Assembly: GCF_017377395.1 (NCBI RefSeq)
Contig: NZ_CP061800.1
Coordinates: forward strand, 5,973,633-6,037,632
DNA length: 64,000 bases
From: Desulfonema magnum
Lineage (GTDB): Bacteria > Desulfobacterota > Desulfobacteria > Desulfobacterales > 4be13
Reading direction: 5' to 3'
Shown: one piece after another, positions 16,601 to 24,535 of the stretch
How the letters are laid out: every line of letters starts with the position of its first letter
Position numbering within the stretch: the stretch's first letter is position 1
Program-made: the position numbers and the translations under genes
The notes under the pieces: generated by a model
The model's input: only the letters and a program-made list of their open reading frames with translations
The model's database searches: none
Told to the model about the DNA's origin: nothing

Positions 16601-18288
16601 TTTCAGAACGAGACGACAGATTCCTGGTGCCGGGCGATGTGATCACTGTCGCAGATGTGGGAAATGGCAAAACCGGGGTTTATCTGCATACGGGTGAGAA
16701 CCTGATGCGGTTTAATACCACCTATACGGTTGAAAATCTCACAGAACTGAATCAGCTTGACCAGCACTATGACCTTAGAAACGGAGACATTGCTGAAGTT
16801 GAGAACAGCCATGACGGAATGCCTGAGCGGTTTATATTTTCATCTGATCAGGAATTAGATTCTGATCTGAAATCATGGATAAAACTTGAGAGTGAAATCA
16901 GTGCTGAACTTGCTGATATGACAGCATTGAATGAAATTGAAACCCTCTATGTCGAAGATTATGGCATGATTCCGCCATATACGTCAGGGACTTTGCTCCA
17001 TGTGGATGATGCAGGAGATGGAAAACCCGCTGATTTTGTTTATACGCTTCTGCCTTACGATATACCAAACATGCCGCCCATGGTGATAGGGAATGCGGTA
17101 AAGCTGAACAACTTCAAGGTTGAAGATATAACTCAGTTACATCAGATATCTCATCAATATGCGATCTCAGACGGCGCGCTGGCAACGGTGGCAGATAATG
17201 GAACCAAATCCCGATTCGTTTTCCGACAGGGAGAATGGATAGCATTCAATCATGCACATGAAGTTGCAGATAAGACAGCCATCGGCACTCTGATTCCGGC
17301 CCAGATCGGACATATTACTAAAATTAACGATTCAGAGGCAGGCAAGGGACAGACTTTTATCTACGCAGGCTCAGACTGGTCAGAATTAAAGCATATCCAT
17401 ATCGTTCCGAATATGACAGAACTGAATGCTTTGTCTGCCCACTCCGGTGACGCGGCAACCGTCAGTGATGCAGGACAAGGCAGATCAGAAGCCTTTCTGT
17501 ATTCCGGGGGAGAGTGGATAAAATTGGTCAGCGGCTATACCGGCGGGACGATTACAGTCAATGCTGATACGGTCTGTATGGAAAATCATAGTCAAATCAG
17601 CACTTCGACAGCCGGAAACGGGACAGCCGGGCATATTCACATTTTTGCCGAAGATATTGAACTGAACAGCGGTGCGTCTCTTTCATCAAACAGCGAGTCT
17701 GTCGCTTTTGGCGGTGAGGCAGGAACTCTGAATGTCCATGCAGAAAGGGCGATCAGAATATCCAACGGTGCATCTCTGACCACCCAGGCAAAAGATGCAG
17801 GAGGTGGGAGTATGAATATCCAGGCAAAAAATATCATCTATCTGAATAATGGTAAAATCACAACCAGTGTTCAGGGCGGAGACGGCAAAGGCGGGGATAT
17901 TGAAATGACAAAGCCTGATGTCGCTATCCTGAATCACAGCAGAATCGAAGCAAATGCTTTTGAGGGGGCGGGCGGAAATATTCACATCGTGTCCGAACAG
18001 TTCGTCAGCTCCTCTGACAGCGCTGTGGAGGCTTCATCTGAAAAGGGAATTGATGGAAATATCAACATTGAATCCCCGGACACGGATGTGGGAACTGGCC
18101 TGACGATCATGCCCGGGAATTACCTTGACGCAGAAAAGTGGGCAAAAACGCCGTGTTCAAAGCGGTCCGTTGAAAACATGAGCCGCTTTGTGATCAGGCA
18201 TAAGGATGCCGCACCGGGTTCTCCGGATGACTGGCAGCCGCTTCTGCCCCGGCCCGATAATTCACCTTCACCGGAAAAAAACAGATGA
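13663..18288 (+). CDS. Haemagglutination-domain (TPS) beta-helix protein, paralog 4, long form
   Basis: At 1541 residues this is the longest of the four. It has a signal peptide (ending PAYA) and the TPS domain (about 25-165) as in the sisters. Around residue 230-270 is a DENG(N)-rich insert (MDENGNPVF, VDENGNMIYG, VDENGNPIPV). A long beta-helix follows, then an unusual stretch at about 983-1290 made of six related 45-60-residue modules. Their pattern is (V)xNMTELNxL...GDxAxVxDxGxGR...FxYxGGEWIxL. The helix then resumes, and the constant C-terminal segment ends in LLPRPDNSPSPEKNR. The modules resemble short repeats found in phage tail-fibre-like proteins, which is only an impression. The CHAT gene follows 51 bp downstream on the same strand, suggesting co-transcription. 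Confidence 0.88.
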   Translation: MKKNMQFIISVLVVITACFPAYADGTHPRGIRSDGSLGTAGKLSLPGPDYEIKAEYGQQAGANLFHSFQQFNIHSDESATFTGPDSVKNIISRVTGGEASWIDGRLASAIPGADLFFLNPAGLMFGPNASLDLGGSFHISTADYLRMGDNEQFYVNPPESDVLSTAMPAAFGFLDGNIATISFKGKGEISKQDTDESPPGLRVSENKTISVIAGSIEMDNGTFFKAQKMDENGNPVFQDAVDENGNMIYGEDGLPVLAVDENGNPIPVMENVPAGGIQAPGGRINLIGVGTDGESELGNQEPDTEDFENKGDIRLADHSLIEVGGENAGTIYIRSGNFIADNSRIQSVSRGSKPSENSVIDIQGKNISLNKGGAILSSTSGTGKSSDINIHVSESVCLSGVSSDDESAFIKTETRLKDEDAGDAGDILIDTPTLSVANGANISSSSYGAGDGGNVVFHADEKIYIHGTDTDGEGCYVQTGSSDIFSESTGKSGDIVFETKNLFVNDGASVSTTSSEKSGDITIRASESVHLTGHNQQKNGNHILSVSFNNDAGDILIETGNFYRDDGGIISSTSFGDDGKSGDIILRASDSVYLSGVRGAGLGSEIYGMSIGSQQAGEIIIETNVLSLNDGAVLINHSSGISDGGDIMIRASESASLSGINSLESYGKGIGRKGSGIANSAIGEDAESGNGGNIIIETPKLSVRDGGWIESSSRGGGNAGNITIQAESVSISGTDEAEGYVSRISTSALSEEEYAGNGGNISIASENLILESGGQIAADTKGYGSGGSIAIHASETLACGGVNPHGENEEGYGSGIYTRSTADHESAGTSGSVQIECKTLSLTDGGLITNSLSGGGTSGDITVSAAESVNISGDSSEISSHMPLQSQTKYQSAASYIRDTQASGIYSRSESQKSFAGRAGNINISADELNLSDSGQVSAESMGMGKAGNITINTSQFSLKSDASVSSGSGFINAYEFADISERDDRFLVPGDVITVADVGNGKTGVYLHTGENLMRFNTTYTVENLTELNQLDQHYDLRNGDIAEVENSHDGMPERFIFSSDQELDSDLKSWIKLESEISAELADMTALNEIETLYVEDYGMIPPYTSGTLLHVDDAGDGKPADFVYTLLPYDIPNMPPMVIGNAVKLNNFKVEDITQLHQISHQYAISDGALATVADNGTKSRFVFRQGEWIAFNHAHEVADKTAIGTLIPAQIGHITKINDSEAGKGQTFIYAGSDWSELKHIHIVPNMTELNALSAHSGDAATVSDAGQGRSEAFLYSGGEWIKLVSGYTGGTITVNADTVCMENHSQISTSTAGNGTAGHIHIFAEDIELNSGASLSSNSESVAFGGEAGTLNVHAERAIRISNGASLTTQAKDAGGGSMNIQAKNIIYLNNGKITTSVQGGDGKGGDIEMTKPDVAILNHSRIEANAFEGAGGNIHIVSEQFVSSSDSAVEASSEKGIDGNINIESPDTDVGTGLTIMPGNYLDAEKWAKTPCSKRSVENMSRFVIRHKDAAPGSPDDWQPLLPRPDNSPSPEKNR

Positions 18289-18339
18289 ATGAAATTTAAA
18301 AATTGAAACTCAGAATTGGGAAAGAAAAAGGAGGTTGCA

Positions 18340-20664
18340 GTGCTGAATAACAAATGTTTTTTGTCCGCTTTTCTGCTCATGATCTGCCTTGTTCTGATCT
18401 GTGCTTTTGCCCACGCGGACATGCCTTCAATTCAGGAAACCAATGTCCCGGGTCAGATGATTGCCAAAGGAAGCCAATATTTTAACAAAGGAAATTTGGA
18501 ACAGGCGATTATTTTATGGGAACAGGTATTGGGCCTTTTGAATGCTGAAAAAAATACCGGAGAATATCTGGACACCACAGTCTGGCTGGCAAATGCTTAC
18601 CAGTTAATGGGATATCATCAGAGAGCATTGACAGTACTTCATAAGGCTTTGCCTGTGGTGGAGAAAGGTAAGGATCATTATCGTAATGCTTTGCTTTATA
18701 ACTGTCTGGGTGACATTTATCTTTCTCTCGGAGATACAGAGGCATCAGCAACATATCTGCTGAGAGGGGCCGAACAGGCGCGTATGTCGGGTAACCTGCG
18801 CGCAATGATAATGATTTTGAATAATCTGGGGAACGGGGTGGCAGCTGATGAAAATTACCCTGCGGCCATGGCGTTTTATGACGAAGCTCTTGCTCTGATA
18901 GAAAAGTCAGAAGATCATATTGATTTAAAATCTAAAGTATTACTAAATTTAGTGCGTCTCGGACTTCAGATGGAGCGTTACCAGGAAGTCGCGGGAACTT
19001 TGGACAGCGTTCTGTCACAAATAGCAGAGATGCCGGATTCACCTTCCAAAGCTTCGGACATGATCACGTTGAGCCGGCTCATCTCAAAAATTCGGAAAAC
19101 ATCTGCTTCGTCTGATGGACATTTGAAATACCTGGCCTATCTGGCATTAGATAAAGCAAAGCGCATTGCTCAGAATACACAGGATTACCGTACCCTTTCT
19201 TATGCTTACGGATACATGGGACAACTCTATGAAGGTGAAAAACGCTATTCAGAAGCTGTGAAACTCACCCGAAAAGCCGTATTTCTTGCCCAGCAGGGGG
19301 ATTTTCCTGAGATTTTGTATTTGTGGCAGTGGCAACTGGGAAGGCTGTTCAAAGTGAAAGATGATATTGAAAATGCAGTTAAGGCATACAGCCACGCAAT
19401 CTCCGTTCTGAATCCCATTCGTCAGGAATTGTTCAGAGGATTCCGTTCCCGGGAGGATTTATTTAATGAGACAGTAAAACCCGTTTATCTGGGGCTTACA
19501 GAACTCTTGTTGAGGCAGGCTGAAATTTCCGAAGATTCCAAAGTTTCGGAAGCCTTTCTCATCAAAGCCAGAGACACGATGGAAATCTTAAAAACAGCTG
19601 AGTTGGAAGATTTTTTCGCGGATGAATGCCTGAGCGCCACACAGATCAGTGAATCTGCGCTGGAACGAACACCGCCTCACACTGCTGTGCTATATCCGGT
19701 TATGCTGCCGGACCACCTCACCTTATTGCTGATTCTGCCGGACGGCATGAGACAGGTCAGTGTTCCCACGGGTTCGGAATCGCTTGAAAAAACGGTGACA
19801 CAATATCGGGAACGCCTGCAAACCCGCCCGAATAATCGTTTTTTTTACGAGTCACAGCATCTCTATGATCAGGTCATACGTCCCATAGAAGCAGTACTGG
19901 CGGATCGGGAAATTGATACGCTGATTATTGCCCCGGACGGCGTGCTTCGTTTAATACCGTTTTCCACATTACATGATGGTGAGCATTTTCTGATCGAAAA
20001 ATACGCCATCGGAACCATCCCGGCAATTAGTCTCACGGATTCGAAACAGACTGTCCGGGAGAATTCCAATATTCTCATCGGAGGCCTTTCCGAAAGCAGA
20101 CAGGGTTTTCCTGCCCTCCCCGGCGTAACCGCTGAACTGCGGGATATACAGAAGATTACAGGTGGCAAGATGGTGATGGAGAATAAAGACTATACCACCG
20201 AGAATCTGACGCTTGAATTTAAGAATAACGAATACTCAATGTTACACATCGCCACGCATGGCATATTCGGCGGTACGCCAAAAGAAAGTTTTCTGCTGAC
20301 ATACAACGATAAGCTGACCATGGACCGCCTGGAGCAGCTCATCGCTCTTGGCAGATTCCGTGAACAGAAAGTGGAATTGCTGACTCTGAGCGCATGTCAG
20401 ACCGCCCTGGGGAACGAACGCGCTGCGATGGGTCTTGCAGGCGTGGCAGTCAAAGCTGGCGTGAAAAGCGCAGTCGCGACATTATGGTATGTGGATGATG
20501 AGGCTACGTCTCTGGCAATCAGAGAGTTTTATCGGCAGCTTAAAACCCCCGGTCTTTCAAAAGTAAAAGCCATGCAGAATGTACAGAAAAAAATGATTGC
20601 CCAGCAGCGCTATCAGCATCCGCTGTACTGGGGACCGTTTTTGGTCATTGGAAACTGGATGTGA
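18340..20664 (+). CDS. Secreted TPR-CHAT caspase-like protein
   Basis: The start is taken as GTG 18340 because AAGGAGG lies 5 nt upstream; a TTG 24 nt earlier has no such site. The 774-residue protein begins with a signal peptide (LLMICLVLICAFAHA). An alpha-helical TPR region (about 35-370) is followed by a CHAT domain (about 440-774). The predicted catalytic pair is His640 in LHIATHG and Cys686 in LSACQTALG, both intact, followed by GLAGVAVKAGVKSAVATLW and the closing LYWGPFLVIG typical of CHAT. CHAT domains are caspase/separase-related peptidases. Export plus position behind four TPS adhesins suggests it acts on surface or periplasmic proteins, possibly the adhesins; that is inference. It lies 51 bp after paralog 4. 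Confidence 0.92.
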   Translation: MLNNKCFLSAFLLMICLVLICAFAHADMPSIQETNVPGQMIAKGSQYFNKGNLEQAIILWEQVLGLLNAEKNTGEYLDTTVWLANAYQLMGYHQRALTVLHKALPVVEKGKDHYRNALLYNCLGDIYLSLGDTEASATYLLRGAEQARMSGNLRAMIMILNNLGNGVAADENYPAAMAFYDEALALIEKSEDHIDLKSKVLLNLVRLGLQMERYQEVAGTLDSVLSQIAEMPDSPSKASDMITLSRLISKIRKTSASSDGHLKYLAYLALDKAKRIAQNTQDYRTLSYAYGYMGQLYEGEKRYSEAVKLTRKAVFLAQQGDFPEILYLWQWQLGRLFKVKDDIENAVKAYSHAISVLNPIRQELFRGFRSREDLFNETVKPVYLGLTELLLRQAEISEDSKVSEAFLIKARDTMEILKTAELEDFFADECLSATQISESALERTPPHTAVLYPVMLPDHLTLLLILPDGMRQVSVPTGSESLEKTVTQYRERLQTRPNNRFFYESQHLYDQVIRPIEAVLADREIDTLIIAPDGVLRLIPFSTLHDGEHFLIEKYAIGTIPAISLTDSKQTVRENSNILIGGLSESRQGFPALPGVTAELRDIQKITGGKMVMENKDYTTENLTLEFKNNEYSMLHIATHGIFGGTPKESFLLTYNDKLTMDRLEQLIALGRFREQKVELLTLSACQTALGNERAAMGLAGVAVKAGVKSAVATLWYVDDEATSLAIREFYRQLKTPGLSKVKAMQNVQKKMIAQQRYQHPLYWGPFLVIGNWM

Positions 20665-20669
20665 GGGGT

Positions 20670-20746
20670 GAAACTTGAAACTTGAAACTCGGAACATCAG
20701 ACTCAAATTTTAAATTTCAAGTTTCGAGTTTCAAGTTTCAAGTTTC
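20670..20746. terminator. Perfect 21-bp inverted repeat after the CHAT gene
   Basis: GAAACTTGAAACTTGAAACT(C) at 20670-20690 is exactly complementary to 20726-20746, starting 6 nt after the CHAT stop. It can form a long stem but lacks a poly-T tail, so termination is only possible. Similar AAACTTGAAA repeats occur near 45545-45572. Confidence 0.45.
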
Positions 20747-20754
20747 GAGTTTCT

Positions 20755-20972
20755 GATTATAACGGATTTAGGGGAAGAGCCGACCAAGCCCTGTAAGGGC
20801 GGCATGTTTGTAGCAGCAGGTTTGCATCCCCCCTGCCAAGTCCCGTAAGGGCGGCATGATGAATGCTGCAAATATGCCGCCCTTACAGGGCTTGGTCTGC
20901 CCGGCATGATGAATGCTACAAATATGCCGCCCCCACGGGGCTTTAGCGGCCTCCCCTAAATCCGTTATAATC
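20755..20972. mobile_element. GATTATAACGG-ended palindromic element, family B copy 1
   Basis: The left end GATTATAACGGATTTAGGGG is matched at the right by CCCCTAAATCCGTTATAATC, a perfect 20-bp terminal inverted repeat. The interior holds several copies of an (A/G)GGGCGGCAT / ATGCCGCCC motif facing both ways. A second member at 52373-52751 shares the ends. There is no open reading frame, so it is a non-autonomous element. Confidence 0.8.
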
Positions 20973-21024
20973 AATCGAGTTCCAAGTTCCAAGTTCCAAG
21001 TTTCAAACAAGAAAGGAGGGTTTT

Positions 21025-22209
21025 ATGGAGTTAAAATGTTTTTCAAAGGTATGGGGAGGAAGCTTTATAATTCTGATGCTGGCTTCCTGCCTGCTGGCGA
21101 TTTGTGTGACGTCAGCAGCGTCGGCCGCGCAGCTGGTGCTTACAACTCAGAATGCGCCGGTTTATAATCCGCCGGTAAAAGATGCGGAAATACTTAGACG
21201 AGAGGGGGGGGATATCGGTACCAGTCGGAGTCTCACTCGCAGTCTCATCCGGAGTCTCACTCGCGGTATTAATCGGGGATATACTCGGAGTCTTAGCCGG
21301 GGAGAAAATCGCAGTCTGACCCGCAGTCTGACCCGCAGTCTCACTCGCGGAGAGAATCGCAGTCTCACCCGCAGTCTCACCCGCAGCCTCACTCGCGGAG
21401 AAGTTCGCAGTCTGACTCGCGGAGAAATTCGGAGTCTGACGCGGAGTCTGACCCGCAGCCTCACTCGCGGAGAAAATCGCAGTCTGACCCGCAGTCTCAC
21501 CCGCAGTCTCACCCGCGGAGAAAATCGTAGTCTCACCCGCAGTCTCACCCGTGGGGAAAATCGCAGTCTCACCCGCAGTCTGACCCGCGGAGAAAATGGC
21601 ACACGGCCTCCCGAAGAGGAAGTTATTCAAAATGAGGATGAATCGTATCATACTGAAATCAGAGAAGATATTCGCATACCATCAATAATTGCCCCACTCG
21701 CATCTTTACAAACTGGCTATACAACAAAAAGTCAGCCGATTCTGAGGTGGTATATTTCCGGTCCCTGGACAGGTGAGATTGAATTTACGCTGAATGAATG
21801 CGGAAAAACAGAACCTTTGCTGGAGACACACTTCAATGGACCTGACAAGGAAGGCGTGTATCAGATCAGTCTTGCCGATTATAATGTCACGCTGAAACCG
21901 GAAACCGAATATGAGTGGTTCATTGCCATTGTCCCTTTCCCCAGGGAGCGATCTGCTGATTTTTTGGGAAGCGCCACCATCAGATATGTGCCGCCTTCTG
22001 ATGAGCTATCCCAACGATTGGCGCACACGGCCCCGGATAAGTTGTACAATGTCTATGCCAGTGAGGGATATTGGTATGATGCCATTGAAAATCTTTGCCA
22101 GCTCATTGATCACAGATCGGACGATAAGCTGTTAAGATCACATCGCATTGCATTGCTTGACCAAGTTAAATTAGGCAACGTTGTTAATTATGACAAAAAT
22201 CAGCTTTAA
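21025..22209 (+). CDS. DUF928-type secreted protein with Arg-rich SLTR repeat tract
   Basis: ATG 21025 follows AAAGGAGGG at ideal spacing. The 394-residue protein has an N-terminal signal peptide (hydrophobic 12-32, ending ASAA). A repeat tract at about residues 67-191 is made almost wholly of the tetrapeptide R-S-L-T, punctuated by RGEN/RGEI/RGEV. A C-terminal globular domain (about 225-380) has LRWYISGPW, LLETHFNGPDKEGVYQISL, YEWFIAIV and GYWYDAIENL. That domain fits DUF928, which is known mainly from cyanobacteria and often neighbours CHAT and FHA genes; this recall was not tested here. The 12-nt DNA period keeps several other frames open across the tract. The tract is highly basic, so binding to anionic polymers is conceivable. 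It belongs to the adhesin/CHAT locus by orientation and context. Confidence 0.8.
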   Translation: MELKCFSKVWGGSFIILMLASCLLAICVTSAASAAQLVLTTQNAPVYNPPVKDAEILRREGGDIGTSRSLTRSLIRSLTRGINRGYTRSLSRGENRSLTRSLTRSLTRGENRSLTRSLTRSLTRGEVRSLTRGEIRSLTRSLTRSLTRGENRSLTRSLTRSLTRGENRSLTRSLTRGENRSLTRSLTRGENGTRPPEEEVIQNEDESYHTEIREDIRIPSIIAPLASLQTGYTTKSQPILRWYISGPWTGEIEFTLNECGKTEPLLETHFNGPDKEGVYQISLADYNVTLKPETEYEWFIAIVPFPRERSADFLGSATIRYVPPSDELSQRLAHTAPDKLYNVYASEGYWYDAIENLCQLIDHRSDDKLLRSHRIALLDQVKLGNVVNYDKNQL

Positions 22210-22217
22210 CCCAAAAC

Positions 22218-22250
22218 AAGGAGTGCTAAAATTACATTTTAGCGCTCCTT
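22218..22250 (+). terminator. Hairpin terminator candidate after the DUF928 gene
   Basis: AAGGAGTGCTAAAAT and ATTTTAGCGCTCCTT pair around a 3-nt loop, starting 8 nt after the stop. The stem begins with the GGAGTGC head also seen in the hairpin arrays. There is no T-run after it. Confidence 0.55.
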
Positions 22251-22258
22251 ATCCCAAA

Positions 22259-22406
22259 TTCAGTAGATCGAAAAGTTTTCAGGCTGTCACAGGGCGGACG
22301 GAGGAGAAACCCGGCTTTTTCCGGCGGGAGAGCGTCCCGTCCTGAAAAAAAAGCCGGGTTTCTTTGCTGTCCCGCACACAATCCGGAAACTTTTCGATCT
22401 ACTGAA
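22259..22406. mobile_element. 148-bp element with GAAACCCGGC core and CAGTAGATCG ends
   Basis: The terminal inverted repeats are TTCAGTAGATCGAAAAGTTT and its complement ending CGATCTACTGAA. The internal hairpin arms GAAACCCGGCTTTTTCCGG and AAAAAAAGCCGGGTTTCTT match those of family A, and the length is also 148 bp. It is a relative with different ends, and it encodes no protein. Confidence 0.75.
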
Positions 22407-22430
22407 ATTTAATTCTGAGACATCCGGCCA

Positions 22431-23706
22431 CAGATTTTAAGAAAAAAATTATCCGGAGTGCGAAAACAGAGCGCAGCGGTTTTTCGCACAAAACGCAGAT
22501 TTTAAGAAAAAAATTATCCGGAGTGCGAAAACAGAGCGCAGCGGTTTTTCGCACAAAACGCAGATTTTAAGAAAAAAATTATCCGGAGTGCGAAAACAGA
22601 GCGAAGCGGTTTTTCGCACAAAACGCAGATTTTAAGAAAAAAATTATCCGGAGTGCGAAAACAGAGCGCAGCGGTTTTTCGCACAAAGCGCAGATTTTAA
22701 GAAAAAAATTATCCGGAGTGCGAAAACAGAGCGCAGCGGTTTTTCGCACAAAGCGCAGATTTTAAGAAAAAAATTATCCGGAGTGCGAAAACAGAGCGCA
22801 GCGGTTTTTCGCACAAAACGCAGATTTTAAGAAAAAAATTATCCGGAGTGCGAAAACAGAGCGCAGCGGTTTTTCGCACAAAACGCAGATTTTAAGAAAA
22901 AAATTATCCGGAGTGCGAAAACAGAGCGCAGCGGTTTTTCGCACAAAACGCAGATTTTAAGAAAAAAATTATCCGGAGTGCGAAAACAGAGCGCAGCGGT
23001 TTTTCGCACAAAACGCAGATTTTAAGAAAAAAATTATCCGGAGTGCGAAAACAGAGCGCAGCGGTTTTTCGCACAAAACGCAGATTTTGAGAAAAAAATT
23101 ATCCGGAGTGCGAAAATAGAGCGCAGCGGTTTTTCGCACAAAACGCAGATTTTAAGAAAAAAATTATCCGGAGTGCGAAAATAGAGCGCAGCGGTTTTTC
23201 GCACAAAACGCAGATTTTAAGAAAAAAATTATCCGGAGTGCGAAAATAGAGCGCAGCGGTTTTTCGCACAAAACGCAAATTTAATTCTGAGACATCCGGC
23301 CACAGATTTTAAGAAAAAGATTATCCGGAGTGCGAAAACAGAGCGCAGCGGTTTTTCGCACAAAACGCAAATTTAATTCTGAGACATCCGGCCACAGATT
23401 TTAAGAAAAAAATTATCCGGAGTGCGAAAACAGAGCGCAGCGGTTTTTCGCACAAAGCGCAGATTTTGAGAAAAAAATTATCCGGAGTGCGAAAACAGAG
23501 CGCAGCGGTTTTTCGCACAAAGCGCAAATTTAATTCTGAGACATCCGGCCACAGATTTTAAGAAAAAAATTATCCGGAGTGCGAAAACAGAGCGCAGCGG
23601 TTTTTCGCACAAAGCGCAAATTTAATTCTGAGACATCCGGCCACAGATTTTAAGAAAAGATTATCCGGAGTGCGAAAACAGAGCGCAGCGGTTTTTCGCA
23701 CAAAGT
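22431..23706. repeat. Array of 18 hairpin units, 65-bp period
   Basis: Thirteen head-to-tail 65-bp units (22431 to about 23275) are followed by five units whose spacing varies because some carry an extra ATTTAATTCTGAGACATCCG segment. Each unit contains GGAGTGCGAAAA, then GCGCAGCGG, then TTTTTCGCAC, which forms a hairpin. Copies are nearly identical, differing by single bases such as GCGCAG/GCGAAG and AAACG/AAGCG. No spacers are present, so it is not CRISPR. It fills the gap between the DUF928 and Smr genes, and I see no gene inside it. Confidence 0.92.
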
Positions 23707-23746
23707 GCCTTGATAACGACAAACATTTTTTAAAAACTATAAACCG

Positions 23747-24034
23747 ATGAATGAGACAACAATCAACATGGAACCCGTCATCGTATCCATTGAAGACGTC
23801 CTGGACCTGCATACATTTTTGCCAAAAGAAGTTCCTGATCTGTTGGAGGATTACTTTTCCGAGTGCATAAGTTCAAATATTTTTTCTGTACGGATTATTC
23901 ATGGAAAAGGAAAGGGCATACTGAAAAAACGGGTTCATGGTCTTTTAAAAAAAAATCCCATGGTAAAATCCTTCAAAGACGCACCGCCTGAAGATGGCGG
24001 ATGGGGCGCGACATTAGTAGAACTGAATCGCTAA
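23747..24034 (+). CDS. Smr-domain protein
   Basis: This 95-residue protein is essentially one Smr (MutS2 C-terminal-like) domain. The LDLHTF motif lies near 20-25, and VRIIHGKGKGILKKRV (the HGxGxG loop) near 48-63. NPMVKSF and the closing GGWGATLVEL follow. Stand-alone Smr domains are DNA/RNA nicking endonucleases; both signature motifs are intact. No strong ribosome-binding site precedes the ATG. The gene starts 41 bp after the hairpin array and is convergent with the TPR lipoprotein gene 10 bp away. A specific substrate cannot be assigned. Confidence 0.88.
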   Translation: MNETTINMEPVIVSIEDVLDLHTFLPKEVPDLLEDYFSECISSNIFSVRIIHGKGKGILKKRVHGLLKKNPMVKSFKDAPPEDGGWGATLVELNR

Positions 24035-24043
24035 AAAAGTTTG

Positions 24044-24535
24044 TCAGTCCAACTCCTTTGCTCTGCGTTCGGCTTTTTCAGCTTCCTGAACCGAACCTTT
24101 CTGCCTCAGCGCCTTGGCAATAATCCGCCAGTTTTCAGCTTGCAGGGATTTGTCATCTTTGGCAAGAAGATTTGATTTCCGGGCCAGTTGTTCTGCCTGA
24201 TGGACATTGCCCCGCTTTAACTGAATCTGTGCCAGCAGATTCCAAAGGTGCGGGTCTGACGAATCAATTCTGATGGCCCGCTCTGTGGTGGCAAACGCGT
24301 GGTCCAGATTCCCTGCCTTCATTTGCCCTTTTGCCCGGTCCGTGAGACGGGCAACAATTGGCGAAGGGGAAGACGGAGCGGATCTCCGGGCTATTTTCCC
24401 CCCGATTTGGGGAAGATGTTTAGGCGGACCGGTCTTTGGCTCTCTTTCCGGAGCAGTATAGTGTGTCGCGCACGCGGGAAAGATCAGCCCTGCCGCCATG
24501 ATAATGACCAATAGTTTTAAATATTTTTTTTTCAT
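24044..24535 (-). CDS. TPR-containing probable lipoprotein
   Basis: The 163-residue product starts with a lipoprotein-type signal (MKKKYLKLLVIIMAAGLIFPAC) with a candidate acylated Cys at 22. A proline-rich linker and two to three TPR-like helical repeats follow (AKGQMKAGNLDHAFATTERA, PHLWNLLAQIQLKRGN, EAEKAERRAKEL). Its ATG overlaps the stop of the upstream PBP1b gene in a TAATG arrangement, so the two are probably translationally coupled. An outer-membrane lipoprotein encoded with a class A PBP recalls LpoB/CpoB-type activators of PBP1b. The sequence does not prove this, and the role is inferred from coupling. Confidence 0.8.
   Translation of the reverse strand: MKKKYLKLLVIIMAAGLIFPACATHYTAPEREPKTGPPKHLPQIGGKIARRSAPSSPSPIVARLTDRAKGQMKAGNLDHAFATTERAIRIDSSDPHLWNLLAQIQLKRGNVHQAEQLARKSNLLAKDDKSLQAENWRIIAKALRQKGSVQEAEKAERRAKELD

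Noticed and set aside
21112..21651. Minus-strand frames of 146-179 codons opposite the SLTR tract
   Set aside because: They result from the 12-nt repeat; the plus frame has the signal peptide, ribosome-binding site and DUF928 domain.
22431..23706. Possible CRISPR array
   Set aside because: Units are contiguous 65-bp repeats without unique spacers, and no cas genes are present; the 34-bp and 138-bp arrays are excluded for the same reason.
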